DNA of 64,000 nucleotides, taken from Rhizobium binae (GTDB taxonomy: Bacteria > Pseudomonadota > Alphaproteobacteria > Rhizobiales > Rhizobiaceae). Of the stretch, positions 25,018 to 35,500 are shown one piece after another. Below the pieces are notes generated by a model. It worked only from the letters and a program-made list of their open reading frames with translations. It had not been told where the DNA came from and did not search any database. The number at the start of each line of letters is the position of its first letter. Positions within the stretch are counted from its first letter, which is position 1. The stretch is from the NCBI RefSeq assembly GCF_017357225.1, contig NZ_CP071604.1:3537001-3601000 (forward strand). The letters are read 5' to 3'. The position numbers were made by a program, and so were the translations under genes.

Positions 25018-26316
25018 TTAATCCTCAAACGGATCGGTCACAAGTATGGTGTCGTCCCGCTCCGGGCTGGTGGACAGGAGCGCGACAGGCGCCCCGATCA
25101 GCTCTTCGACCTGGCGAACATATTTGATCGCCTGCGCCGGAAGATCTGCCCAACTGCGGGCGCCGACGGTCGATTCCTTCCAGCCCTCCAGCGTGATATA
25201 GATCGGTTCGACCCTAGCTTGCGCTCCCTGGCTTGCGGGAAGATGATCAATCTGTTCGCCGTCGAGCATGTAGCCGACGCAGATCTTCAGTTCCTCGAGG
25301 CCGTCGAGCACATCGAGCTTGGTGAGCGCGATGCCGGTGATGCCGTTGGTGGCGACCGACTGACGGACCAGCGCGGCGTCGAACCAGCCGCAGCGACGCT
25401 TGCGCCCCGTCACGACGCCAAACTCATGACCCTTTTGGCCCAGAAACTCTCCGATTTCATCCTTCAGTTCCGTCGGGAACGGGCCCTCGCCGACACGGGT
25501 CGTATAGGCCTTCGTGATGCCGAGGATATAACCCAGTGAACCCGGCCCCATGCCGGAACCGGCGGCCGCCTGACCAGCCACGGTATTCGAGGAGGTGACG
25601 AAAGGATAGGTGCCGTGGTCGATATCAAGCAGGCTGCCCTGTGCACCTTCGAAGAGGATGCGGGCCCCCCTGCGGCGCTCCTTGTCGAGGAAAAGCCAGA
25701 CGGTATCGCGGAACGGCAGTACCCGTTCGGCGACCGAGGTCAGTTCGTCCATGATGGTCTGGTGGCTGACTTCGGCGACACCGAGGCCGCGGCGAAGTGC
25801 ATTGTGATGGGTGAGTATCCGATCGACCTTGCCGGGAAGGCTGTCGAGATCGGCAAGATCCATTACCCGGATCGCGCGGCGGCCGACCTTGTCTTCATAG
25901 GCCGGACCGATGCCGCGGCGCGTCGTACCGATCTTGGTGCCGCTGTTGGATGCCGCGTCCTCGCGCATCGCGTCGAGCTCCCGGTGCAGCGACAGGATGA
26001 GCGTCGCGTTGTCGGCCACGCGCAGATTGTCGGGGGTGATCCTCACGCCCTGGCCGGCGAGCTTTTCGATCTCGGCGATCAGCGCATGCGGGTCGACCAC
26101 GACGCCGTTGCCGATCACCGCCATCTTGCCCGGACGCACGACGCCGGACGGCAGCAGCGACAGCTTGTAGCTCGTGCCGTCGATGACGAGCGTATGGCCG
26201 GCATTGTGTCCGCCCTGATAGCGCACGACGATATCCGCGCGTTCCGAAAGCCAGTCGACAATCTTGCCTTTGCCTTCGTCACCCCATTGCGAACCGACCA
26301 CGACCACGTTCGTCAT
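25018..26316 (-). CDS. purA: Adenylosuccinate synthetase
   Basis: A 432-residue GTP-dependent enzyme that joins IMP and aspartate to adenylosuccinate, the first committed step of AMP synthesis. Motifs include the P-loop [15 protein letters not shown] (about residues 8-22), the general-base region [25 protein letters not shown], the switch region [22 protein letters not shown] in part, and [12 protein letters not shown]. Length and motifs are complete. It is the first gene of a leftward pair with the 834-residue membrane protein. Confidence 0.97.
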   Translation of the reverse strand: MTNVVVVGSQWGDEGKGKIVDWLSERADIVVRYQGGHNAGHTLVIDGTSYKLSLLPSGVVRPGKMAVIGNGVVVDPHALIAEIEKLAGQGVRITPDNLRVADNATLILSLHRELDAMREDAASNSGTKIGTTRRGIGPAYEDKVGRRAIRVMDLADLDSLPGKVDRILTHHNALRRGLGVAEVSHQTIMDELTSVAERVLPFRDTVWLFLDKERRRGARILFEGAQGSLLDIDHGTYPFVTSSNTVAGQAAAGSGMGPGSLGYILGITKAYTTRVGEGPFPTELKDEIGEFLGQKGHEFGVVTGRKRRCGWFDAALVRQSVATNGITGIALTKLDVLDGLEELKICVGYMLDGEQIDHLPASQGAQARVEPIYITLEGWKESTVGARSWADLPAQAIKYVRQVEELIGAPVALLSTSPERDDTILVTDPFED

Positions 26317-26509
26317 CTAACTCTTCCTGTTACCGGCGCGGAACCGCGCACCTGCTCAAACCCGCGCATCTATAAAGCTTTGTTTTTGGGAAAGCGACCC
26401 TGTTGTCGCAGACGATTGGGCTTTTTACGTGACAAATCAGCACTCGGCAGGCTATTTCCCCTGGGAAAACGCCGCTTGTTGATCACCAAAAGACGAGGAA
26501 CAAACGCTC

Positions 26510-27427
26510 TTGCAAGCCACGGCCTATATTTGGCTCGTCATCGCCACCCTCTGCTGGGGCGGCAACTCCGTCGCCGGCAAGCTCGCGGTCGGCCATGTCA
26601 GTCCGATGATGCTGACCTTCCTGCGCTGGTTCCTTGCCGTCGCGGTGATCACCCTGATCTCGGTGCCGCAACTCAGGAAGGACTGGCCGATAGCCAGGAA
26701 AAACCTGCCGCTGCTGCTGTGCTACGGCGCCATCGGCTACAGCCTCTTCAATGCCATGCTCTACTCGGCGGTGCAGTATACGACGGCGATCAATGTAGCC
26801 ATCGAACAGGCCGGCATTCCGATGCTGATCTTTCTGCTGAATTTCGTCTTCTTCCGCACCGGCATTTCGCTGGCGCAATGCTTCGGCTTCGCAATGACGC
26901 TGCTGGGCGTGGCGCTGACAGCGGCCCACGGCGACCTCGCCACACTGCTGCAGCTGCAGCTCAACTGGGGCGACGGGCTGATGCTGATCGCCATCGTCGC
27001 CTATTCGCTCTACACGATCTTCCTGCGCTGGAAACCGCGGGTCGACTGGCGAACGCTGATGGCCTTCCCGGCCATTGCCGCCATGCTGACATCGCTGCCG
27101 CTGCTCCTCTGGGAGGCAGGCCGGGGCGCGACGCAATGGCCCGATCAGGCCGGCTGGGCTATCACTCTTTACACGGCGATCTTCCCCTCGCTGCTGGCGC
27201 AGATTCTTTACATCAAGGGCGTCGAGGCAATCGGCGCCAATCGGGCCGGCCTGTTCATCAATCTCGTCCCGGTATTCGGAACCCTGCTTTCCGTAGCCCT
27301 GGTCGGTGAGACGCTGCAGTCCTTCCATATGGTCTCGCTGGCCCTGACGCTCGGCGGCATCGCCATCGCCGAAAAAGGTCGCCCGAAAGCTTCGGCTCCA
27401 ACGGTGCCCGCCTCACCGGTGGATTAG
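26510..27427 (+). CDS. EamA/DMT-superfamily transporter
   Basis: A 305-residue protein with ten hydrophobic segments arranged as two EamA repeats: the first starts AYIWLVIATLCWGGNSVAGK, the second NWGDGLMLIAIVAYSLYTIF. The conserved second-repeat end is NLVPVFGTLLSVALVGE. Members export or import small metabolites; the substrate is unknown. The start is TTG at 26510 with GAGGAA upstream. It is divergent from purA, and its stop overlaps the convergent acetyltransferase stop. Confidence 0.9.
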   Translation: MQATAYIWLVIATLCWGGNSVAGKLAVGHVSPMMLTFLRWFLAVAVITLISVPQLRKDWPIARKNLPLLLCYGAIGYSLFNAMLYSAVQYTTAINVAIEQAGIPMLIFLLNFVFFRTGISLAQCFGFAMTLLGVALTAAHGDLATLLQLQLNWGDGLMLIAIVAYSLYTIFLRWKPRVDWRTLMAFPAIAAMLTSLPLLLWEAGRGATQWPDQAGWAITLYTAIFPSLLAQILYIKGVEAIGANRAGLFINLVPVFGTLLSVALVGETLQSFHMVSLALTLGGIAIAEKGRPKASAPTVPASPVD

Positions 27428-28272
27428 CCAAGCTCCAGCGTCGTCACGCCGAAGACGTGTTTCAATGGTGTGGCTGGCGCTTGCCCGCGATACATCCGCA
27501 TGGTCTCGAACACTGGCTGAAGGCCCATGCCTTCGGCAAGCGCGATCGCCTCGCGGTTTTCTGCAGGAATATCGACGAAGACTGTTGCCCCTTTCGTCTC
27601 GGGGATCAGTTCGGTAAGCAGCGCCGCGGCGCTATCGGCATCATTGGCAAAGAGCGGGCCGATCTTGTAGCCCTCGTAGCACCGGCGGATCGTGCCGTAG
27701 CCACGGATTTTGTGGCTCTTGCGTACGACGGCGGTACGCCGTCCCTTGCGGCCGGTGCACCAAGCGGCGAGGAAGGCTTCCCGCGGCTGCGGAAAGATCG
27801 CCGAATCATAACGCAGCAGCCCCTCCAGGCGCGAATCCAGCACCGGATGTGCAACGAGCGTCGAGCCCGGCAGCGGGCTGGCGACGCCGCCATAGCGAAT
27901 GGTGAGATAAGCGGGTTCGAAGCCGGCCCTGCGGTAGTTCTGCTGCTGCGCGGCGACGCCGTCGAGACCGACCGTCCGGCCCTCCGCCGTGGCGATCCCC
28001 GCTTCCCAGATCGCCTTGCCGTAACCCTTGCCGCGGAAATCGGGGTGAACGATGTAGAGGCCGAGAAAGGCAAAGCTGTCGCCATATTTGACGACGGAGA
28101 TCGAGCCGACAGGAACTTCGCCGATGGCGCCGACGAAAAACCCCGACGGATCAGCTTCGAGGAATGCCGACGAATCGTCGAGGCCGGGATTCCAGCCCTC
28201 CTGACGCGCCCATTCGAGCACGAGCTCCAATTCGCCGGGCCGCATCGAACGAATGGCAAACTCCGAATTCAT
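27424..28272 (-). CDS. GNAT acetyltransferase with C-terminal second GNAT-like domain
   Basis: A 282-residue protein. The N-terminal GNAT domain covers about residues 1-130, with the acetyl-CoA motif IVHPDFRGKGYGKAIWEAGI and DGVAAQQQNYRRAGFEP. The C-terminal half (about 150-280), with SHKIRGYGTIRRCYEGYKIG, GATVFVDIPAENREAIALAE and GLQPVFETMRMY, is the domain seen in YitH/HmoA-like two-domain acetyltransferases. The ATG at 28272 is chosen because the domain begins at once. The substrate is unknown. The 3' end overlaps the transporter gene by 4 nt, tail to tail. Confidence 0.88.
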   Translation of the reverse strand: MNSEFAIRSMRPGELELVLEWARQEGWNPGLDDSSAFLEADPSGFFVGAIGEVPVGSISVVKYGDSFAFLGLYIVHPDFRGKGYGKAIWEAGIATAEGRTVGLDGVAAQQQNYRRAGFEPAYLTIRYGGVASPLPGSTLVAHPVLDSRLEGLLRYDSAIFPQPREAFLAAWCTGRKGRRTAVVRKSHKIRGYGTIRRCYEGYKIGPLFANDADSAAALLTELIPETKGATVFVDIPAENREAIALAEGMGLQPVFETMRMYRGQAPATPLKHVFGVTTLELG

Positions 28273-28578
28273 GCGACCTTCCCAGATTGAATGTCCCGCA
28301 AGTCCATCCCGCCAGCGGCAAAGCAATTGTCAGGTCACGGCTTCCGTTTCGCGCCCGCGAATGATGGAGAAGCGGCGCCGATGGTCCTGACGCTGCGTAT
28401 AATCATTTTCGATGCAATGCAGTAAGCTTCGTTTCCGCATTACCATGAAACAATGCCGTTGCAAGCTCAAGAATATTACTTGACCCCTGATTATCTTCCT
28501 GCCGGCGCGAATAAAATGTCGCGCCGAGGTCTGCTCGTTCACCTGTTGTTGAAGACAAGGAAGCGTTTCGGCCGGAAA
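28273..28578. other. Intergenic stretch without recognised features
   Basis: About 300 nt between two leftward genes. It must contain the acetyltransferase promoter and the end of the GGDEF-EAL transcript. I see no strong hairpin, repeat or coding frame. Confidence 0.4.
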
Positions 28579-30423
28579 TCAGCCGCCTATCGCTGCCTTG
28601 TGCTTTTCGGCTGCGCTTGTGAGCGGGGAGAACAGCCGGTCCGTCTCGATTGCCGGCGCCGGATAGCCAAACGCATAACCCTGCAAACCGTCGCAGCCAA
28701 GCTGCGCCAGCACGGTGGCATGCGCCTCGGTCTCAATGCCCTCGGCGATCACCTCGACATCGAGCGCCTTGGCAATTTCGACGATCGAACCGACCACGCG
28801 CCGCTGCTCCTGCGAGCTGACGACCTCGGCAACCAGTTGCCGGTCGATCTTCAGCCGCTTCGGCCGCAGCTTGACGAGACCGATGAGCGAGGCGTGGCCC
28901 GATCCGAAATCGTCGATTTCGATGTCGATGCCCATCTGCTTGATATCGTCGATATGATCGAGCAGCGTCTCATCGCTGTCGTCGAGGAAAATTGTTTCGA
29001 CCAGCTCGAAGACGATTGCGCCGGGCGGAATGTCGAGTTTTTTCAGTTTGCCGAGTAGTGCCGGGTCGGCAAGGCGCGACGCCGAAATGTTGACGGCGAT
29101 GCGCGGAACCGCGAGGCCGCGTAACTGCCAGACCTGCCGGTCCTCGAGAACACGTTTCAAGACCGCCGCATCGATCTCCGCAGCAAGCCCATGCTCGTCG
29201 GCGATCTTCAGAAATACGCCCGGGGCGAGCACACCCTTCTCCGGATGTTTCCAGCGCGCCAACGCCTCGAAGCCAACAACCTGCCGTGTTCTGGCAGAGA
29301 GCTGCACCTGATAATAGGGAATGATCTCGCCGCGCTCCAACCCGAGCTTCAGCTCTTCGACCAATCGGCGCTTGGATCGCAGATCCTCCTGCAGTTGGCG
29401 GGAGAAGAATTCGATGCGATTTCGCACGAGTTGCTTGGCTTGATAGAGCGCCAGATCGGATTCGGCCAGCAGGTTGCGCGCCCGTCGATCGCCGCTCCAT
29501 GACACGCCGATGGAAGCCCCGGATTGCAGCATCTCCTGGCCGAAGCGGATCTTCTTGCGCAGGCGCCGCTGGACATCCTCAGTGATCAGTTTCAGCTCGG
29601 CGAGATCGGTGAAATTGACCAGAACGACAACGAACTCGTCGCCGCCGACGCGGGCGACCATGCCGTTTGCCGGGATGGCGGCGGCAATGCGAAGGGCTGC
29701 GGCCTTGAGCACGGCGTCGCCGGCCGCATGGCCGTGGCTGTCGTTGATCTGCTTGAATAGGTCGATATCGAGATGCAGCACGCCAACCGTCGCGATGCTC
29801 CTGTCCGCCGGCAGCTCCGCCAGCCGCTTGTCGAGACGGCGCCGGTTGGGCAAGCCGGTGAGATAATCGTGATCGGCGACATGCTCGATACGCGCATTGC
29901 TTTCCTCGAGCGCCAGCGCCCTCGCCTCGGCCACCGTCTTCTGCCGCGCAAGCTCGGCGTTGAGCTGCACGTCTGCCGTCACATCCCACTCGGCGCCGAT
30001 GAAGGAGGGCGCGCCCTCCGCATCCACGTAAAAATGCGCCCGCGAACGAAGATGCCGGATTTCGCCGCTCGGTAGCACGATTCGGAATTGCGAATCATAG
30101 GCGCCGCGCGCAGCGATTGCCTGCTCGAAATCACGTTCGGCCCGTTCGCGATCATCGGGATGGATCGCATCCGACCAGAACCATGCCGGCACCTGGCGAC
30201 ATGTTTCGCCGGTCTCATAGAGCCGGTGCATCTGTGCGTCCCATAAGATCCCGCCCTTGGCGATGCTATGCTCCCAGACGCCAATCCGGGATGCGTCGAG
30301 AGCGAGTTCGAGCCGGCGCAGAAGATCCTGAAACTCTTGTTCGGATCGTGTGGCTTTATTTTCTGGCAACACGGCCTCAGCCTTAGAAGCTTGCATAATG
30401 GCAATATGGTCTTCGACCGGCAT
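28579..30423 (-). CDS. PAS-GGDEF-EAL cyclic di-GMP enzyme
   Basis: A 614-residue cytoplasmic protein with no membrane segment. A PAS domain lies at about residues 35-155 (ASRIGVWEHSIAKGGILWD, and SFIGAEWDVT at its end), GGDEF at about 180-345 (intact RVGGDEF at 258-264) and EAL at about 355-605. The EAL catalytic set is complete: FEAL386-388, NISASRL, FELVET, DDFGSG, LKIDR and AEGIET. The GGDEF domain has no RxxD inhibitory site at the usual position. Both cyclase and phosphodiesterase activity are therefore possible. It probably influences attachment and exopolysaccharide. Confidence 0.93.
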   Translation of the reverse strand: MPVEDHIAIMQASKAEAVLPENKATRSEQEFQDLLRRLELALDASRIGVWEHSIAKGGILWDAQMHRLYETGETCRQVPAWFWSDAIHPDDRERAERDFEQAIAARGAYDSQFRIVLPSGEIRHLRSRAHFYVDAEGAPSFIGAEWDVTADVQLNAELARQKTVAEARALALEESNARIEHVADHDYLTGLPNRRRLDKRLAELPADRSIATVGVLHLDIDLFKQINDSHGHAAGDAVLKAAALRIAAAIPANGMVARVGGDEFVVVLVNFTDLAELKLITEDVQRRLRKKIRFGQEMLQSGASIGVSWSGDRRARNLLAESDLALYQAKQLVRNRIEFFSRQLQEDLRSKRRLVEELKLGLERGEIIPYYQVQLSARTRQVVGFEALARWKHPEKGVLAPGVFLKIADEHGLAAEIDAAVLKRVLEDRQVWQLRGLAVPRIAVNISASRLADPALLGKLKKLDIPPGAIVFELVETIFLDDSDETLLDHIDDIKQMGIDIEIDDFGSGHASLIGLVKLRPKRLKIDRQLVAEVVSSQEQRRVVGSIVEIAKALDVEVIAEGIETEAHATVLAQLGCDGLQGYAFGYPAPAIETDRLFSPLTSAAEKHKAAIGG

Positions 30424-30527
30424 TAAGGAAGCCTTGTGCTATGGATCGAACAAATGACGAGGTGAAATCTTCGTTACGGCTTTCCCCTTTTGGATCAAAG
30501 GACTTGCGATCTACCGCAGCGTCGGGA

Positions 30528-32312
30528 TCAATGATTATGCCTCGGTGGTCTTTTCGCGATCTGGCGGAATTCCGCCGCCCCTTCCAGAACGGCGCCGTCC
30601 GCCAGCTGCGTGACCGAACGGCGGTAGATCTGCTGCCACGGCGTCGCATCCGCCGGCACCGGTGGAATGCCCTCGCCCTTGCGCCGTTCGAGCTCGACTT
30701 CATCCACCAGCACGTCGCAGCGCCCGTGGTTGAAGTCGATGCGGATCGTGTCGCCGCTGCGAAGCCAGGCGAGGCCGCCGCCGGCAGCGCTCTCCGGCGA
30801 AGCGTTGAGGATCGAGGGGCTGTCCGACGTGCCCGATTGACGGCCGTCGCCGATCGTCGGCAGGCTGCGGATACCGCGTTTCAGAAGATGGTCCGGCGGC
30901 TGCATATTCACGACCTCGGCCGAGCCTGGCCAGCCGAGCGGCCCCGCGCCGCGGATCACGAGGATGGTATTCTCGTCGATGCCGAGCGCGGGATCGTTGA
31001 TGCGACGATGATAATCTTCCGACCCGTCGAACACGACCGCCTTGCCCTCGAAGACGCCTTCACGCCCCGGCTCCTGGAGATAGCGCCGTCGGAAATCCTC
31101 TGAAACCACGCTCATCTTCATGATGGCGAAGTCGAAAAGATTGCCCTTGAGAACGAGAAAGCCCGCCCGCGCCTTCAGCGGTTCATCGAACGGCCGGATG
31201 ACCTCGCGGTCGCTGGCCTCCCGCCCATTCAGGTTCTCGGCCATCGTTTTGCCTGTGACCGTGCGACAGTCGCCGTCGAGTTTTCCGGCCTGCAGCAACT
31301 CCCACATAATTGCCGGCGTGCCGCCGGCGCGGTGATAACGCTCGCCGAGATAGGCACCCGCCGGTTGGACATTGGCGAGCAGCGGGATGTCGAAGCCATG
31401 CACCTGCCAGTCGTCCGGATAGAGTTCGACGCCGGCATGCTTCGCCATCGCCGCCAGATGCGGCTGCGCATTGGTCGAGCCGCCGATCGCCGAATTGGTA
31501 CGGATGGCATTGAGGAAAGCGTCGCGCGTCAAGATATCCGACGGCTTCAGGTCCTCGAACACGATCTCGACGGCACGCCGTCCGGTGCGATAGGCCATCT
31601 GGCCGCGCTCGCGATAAGCAGCCGGAATGGCGCCGCATCCGGTGAGCGACAGGCCGAGCGCTTCGGCGAGCGCATTCATCGTCGAAGCGGTGCCCATCGT
31701 GTTGCAATGGCCGACGGAAGGAGCCGAATCGAGCGCCGCCTGCAGGAATTCCTCGCGATCGATCTCGCCTGCCGCATATTTCCGCCGCATCCGCCAGATC
31801 ACCGTGCCGGAGCCCGCCAGTTCCCCCTCGTGCCATCCGTCGAGCATCGGCCCGCCGGAGAGCACGATGGCCGGAATATCGACCGTCGACGCCGCCATGA
31901 TCGCTGAAGGCGTGGTCTTGTCGCAGCCAGTTGTCAGAACCACTCCATCGAGCGGGTAGCCGTAGAGGATCTCGACGAGACCGAGATAGGCGAGATTGCG
32001 GTCGAGCGCGGCCGTCGGACGCTTGCAATTCTCAAAGATCGGATGTGTCGGAAATTCGATCGGAATGCCGCCGGCGTCGCGAATGCCGTCGCGCACGCGC
32101 GCGGCGAGTTCGACATGCACCCGATTGCAGGGCGTAAGATCGCTGCCGCTCTGGGCAATCCCGATGATCGGCCTGCCGGAGCGCAATTCTTCCGGCGTGA
32201 TGCCGTAATTCATGAAACGCTCGAGGTAGAGCGCTGCCATATCGATATGGTCGGGATTGTCGAACCAATCCTGCGAACGCAGGCGGCGTTTCTTCGTTTG
32301 GCTGTCTGTCAT
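30528..32312 (-). CDS. xylD: IlvD/Edd-family sugar-acid dehydratase, xylonate dehydratase type
   Basis: A 594-residue Fe-S dehydratase. The three cluster-binding cysteines are present: C62 (DLTPCNRV), C129 (TTGCDKTTP) and C202 (GHCNTMGTAST). The N-terminal RLRSQDWFDNPDHIDMAAL and FMNYGITPEELRSG closely recall Caulobacter XylD (D-xylonate dehydratase) rather than branched-chain IlvD, so the substrate is probably D-xylonate or a related aldonate. The ATG at 32312 is preferred because GGGAGG sits at proper spacing; an ATG two codons earlier overlaps that site. No xylose dehydrogenase or lactonase is adjacent. Confidence 0.82.
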   Translation of the reverse strand: MTDSQTKKRRLRSQDWFDNPDHIDMAALYLERFMNYGITPEELRSGRPIIGIAQSGSDLTPCNRVHVELAARVRDGIRDAGGIPIEFPTHPIFENCKRPTAALDRNLAYLGLVEILYGYPLDGVVLTTGCDKTTPSAIMAASTVDIPAIVLSGGPMLDGWHEGELAGSGTVIWRMRRKYAAGEIDREEFLQAALDSAPSVGHCNTMGTASTMNALAEALGLSLTGCGAIPAAYRERGQMAYRTGRRAVEIVFEDLKPSDILTRDAFLNAIRTNSAIGGSTNAQPHLAAMAKHAGVELYPDDWQVHGFDIPLLANVQPAGAYLGERYHRAGGTPAIMWELLQAGKLDGDCRTVTGKTMAENLNGREASDREVIRPFDEPLKARAGFLVLKGNLFDFAIMKMSVVSEDFRRRYLQEPGREGVFEGKAVVFDGSEDYHRRINDPALGIDENTILVIRGAGPLGWPGSAEVVNMQPPDHLLKRGIRSLPTIGDGRQSGTSDSPSILNASPESAAGGGLAWLRSGDTIRIDFNHGRCDVLVDEVELERRKGEGIPPVPADATPWQQIYRRSVTQLADGAVLEGAAEFRQIAKRPPRHNH

Positions 32313-32543
32313 TACCATCCTCCCGATCGGCCATACTTCTCATCGAGGTCGAGAAGCGGGGCCTCGTCCCCACCATCTCCCCGCAAGCGCTGCGGTCCTG
32401 CCGGCGTTGAGTATCCGGATGGCCGAGGTAAGTTCCGCGCCGATCCTCTCAGCTGTTATCCGTCTTTGATAGTCCCCTCGTCCATGGTTGCAACCGTTTT
32501 GATGCACGTAACGCATTTTTGTCGACTGACCGAAAAACGATAC

Positions 32544-32567
32544 GGGCGAGAACCGAAGTTCCCGCCC
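32544..32567 (-). terminator. Terminator of the first RND operon
   Basis: Read leftward, GGGCGGGAAC-TTCG-GTTCTCGCCC is a 10-bp stem with one G-T pair and a stable TTCG loop, followed by GTATCGTTTTT. It lies 33 nt beyond the permease stop. Confidence 0.88.
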
Positions 32568-32599
32568 GATTTACTCGACAAAGGAAGGTTGAATTCCGT

Positions 32600-35500
32600 T
32601 TATTCGGCCGCGAGCCGGATGACCTCGGCCTCTTCCTCCTTGTGCTCGTCCGGCTTGTGCTGGACCAGCGGGCGGTTGCCCGTCATCCGGCGGAGCAGCA
32701 CGTAGAACACCGGCGTCATGAAGATGCCGAAGAAGGTCACACCGATCATGCCCGAGAAGACCGCGACACCCATGGCGGCGCGCATTTCCGAGCCAGCGCC
32801 GGTGGAGACGACCAGCGGCACGACGCCCATGATGAAGGCCATGGAGGTCATGAGGATCGGGCGAAGACGAAGGCGGCTGGCCTCGACCGCCGCCTCGCGT
32901 GGCGTCCTGCCTTGGAACTCCAGTTCGCGGGCAAATTCGACGATGAGGATCGCGTTTTTCGCCGATAGGCCGACAAGCACCACGAGACCGATCTGGGTGA
33001 AGATGTTGTTGTCTCCACCGGTAAGCCAGACGCCCGTCAACGCGGCCAGCACACCCATCGGCACGATCATGATGATCGCAAGCGGCAGAGTCAGGCTCTC
33101 ATACTGGGCGGCCAGCACCAGGAAGACGAGCAGCAGAGCCAGCGGGAAGACGACCACGCTCGAATTGCCGGCGAGGATCTGCTGATAGGTCAGATCCGTC
33201 CATTCGAAGTCGATGCCGGCAGGCAGGGTCTCACGAAGGATCTTCTCGATTGCGGCCTGCGCCTGGCCGGAGGAGAAGCCCGGCGCCGGACCGCCGTTGA
33301 TATCGGCAGCGAGGAAGCCGTTGTAACGGTTCGCACGCTCCGGACCGGTGCTCGGCTCTACTTTCAAGAGGGCCGAAAGCGGGATCATCTCACCTGATGC
33401 CGAACGGACTTTCAACTGGCCGATATCTTCCGGCTGGGCGCGGAATTTTGCATCGGCCTGCACGCGGACGCTGTAGGTGCGGCCGAAGGCGTTGAAATCG
33501 TTCACATAGAGCGAACCGAGATAGATCTGCAGCGTCTGGAAGACATCGGTGACGGAAACTCCGAGCTGCTCGGCCTTGGCACGGTCGAGATCGGCATAGA
33601 GCTGCGGCACGTTGATCTGGAAGCTGGAAAACAGCCCGGCAAGTTCAGGCGTCTGATAGGCCTTGGCGAGCACCGCCTTGGTCGCCTCGTCAAGTGCCTG
33701 ATTGCCGAGGCCGGCGCGGTCCTCGATCTGCAGTTTGAAGCCGCCCGTCGTGCCGAGGCCGTTGACCGGCGGCGGCGGGAACATGGCGATGAAGGCGTCC
33801 TGGATGGCGCCGAACTTCTGGTTCAGCGCCATGGCTATGGCGCCGCCTGCGAGATCGGGCGTCTTGCGCTCCTCGAAGTCCTTCAGCGTCACGAAGACGA
33901 TGCCGGCATTCGAGGAATTGGTGAAGCCGTTGATCGACAGCCCCGGAAAGGCGATCGCATTGGCGACGCCCGGCTGGGCGAGCGCGATGTCGGTCATCCG
34001 TTTGATGACGTCTTCCGTTCGGTCGAGGCTCGCGGCATCCGGCAGTTGGGCAAAGCCGATCAGATACTGCTTGTCCTGCGACGGCACGAAGCCACCCGGG
34101 ACGGTGGTGAACATGCTATAGGTCGCGCCGACCAGTGCCAGATAGACCACCATGACGATGCTCTTGCGCGAGACCAACCCGCCCACACCCTTGCCGTAGG
34201 CGTTCGAACCGGCGCCGAAGACACGGTTGAAGCCGCGGAAGAACCAGCCGAAGATCGCGTCCATGAACCGCGTCAGCCAGTCCTTCGGCGCATGGTGCCC
34301 CTTCAACAGAAGGGCTGCGAGCGCCGGAGACAGGGTGAGCGAGTTGAAGGCGGAAATGACGGTCGAGATCGCGATCGTCAGCGCGAATTGGCGATAGAAC
34401 TGACCCGACAGGCCGGAGATGAAGGCGAGCGGCACGAAGACCGCGACGAGGACCAGCGCGATCGCTACGATCGGACCGGAAACCTCCTTCATCGCCTTGT
34501 AGGTAGCCGCCCGCGGCGACAGTCCGTGCTCGATATTGCGCTCGACATTTTCGACCACGACGATCGCGTCGTCGACGACGATGCCGATCGCCAACACCAG
34601 CCCGAATAGGCTCAGCGCGTTGATCGAGAAGCCGAAGACGTACATGACCGCGAAGGTGCCGATGATCGAGACCGGAACCGCGATCAGCGGGATGATCGAA
34701 GCGCGCCATGTCTGCAGGAACAGGATGACGACGAGGACGACGAGCGCAATGGCTTCGAGGAGCGTATCGATGACCTTCTCGATCGAGGCGCGCACGAACT
34801 TCGTCGTATCGTAGACGATCTCATATTTGACGCCTTCAGGCATGGCGAGCTGCAGCTGGTCCATGGTCGTACGCACATTGTCGGCGATCTCGATCGCGTT
34901 CGAACCGGGCGCCTGGAGAACGGCGACGGCAACGGCCGGCTTGCCATCGAGAAGCGAGCGCAGCGTATAGTCGGCGGCGCCGAGCTCGATGCGGGCGACA
35001 TCGCGGAGGCGGGTGATTTCGCCGTTGGCGCCCGTCTTCACGATGATGTTGCCGAACTCTTCGGGTGTGCGCAGGCGGCCCTGCGCATTGACGTTGAGCT
35101 GAAGGTCGACGCCCGGCTGGCTGGGCGACGCGCCGATGATGCCGGCGGCGGCCTGGACGTTCTGCGAGCTTATGGCGTTGCTGATATCGCTGGCAGCGAG
35201 ATCATGCTCGGCGGCCTTCTGCGGATCGATCCAGACGCGCATCGAATAGTCGCCGGCGCCGAAAACCTGCACTTGGCCGACGCCCGGAATGCGGGCGAGC
35301 CGGTCCTTGACGTTGAGGGTCGCGTAGTTGCGCAGATAGGTGATGTCGTGACCGTCGCCGTCGGAGACGAGATTGACGACCATGATGAAGTCGGGCGAGC
35401 TCTTGACCGTCGTGATGCCCAGCGCGCGGACTTCCGCCGGCAGGCGCGGCTCGGCTTGCGAAACACGGTTCTGCACAAGCTGCTGCGCCTTGTCGGGATC

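Noticed and set aside
30528..32312. Annotation as branched-chain dihydroxy-acid dehydratase IlvD
   Set aside because: The N-terminus and cysteine spacing recall xylonate dehydratase XylD; no ilv genes are nearby.
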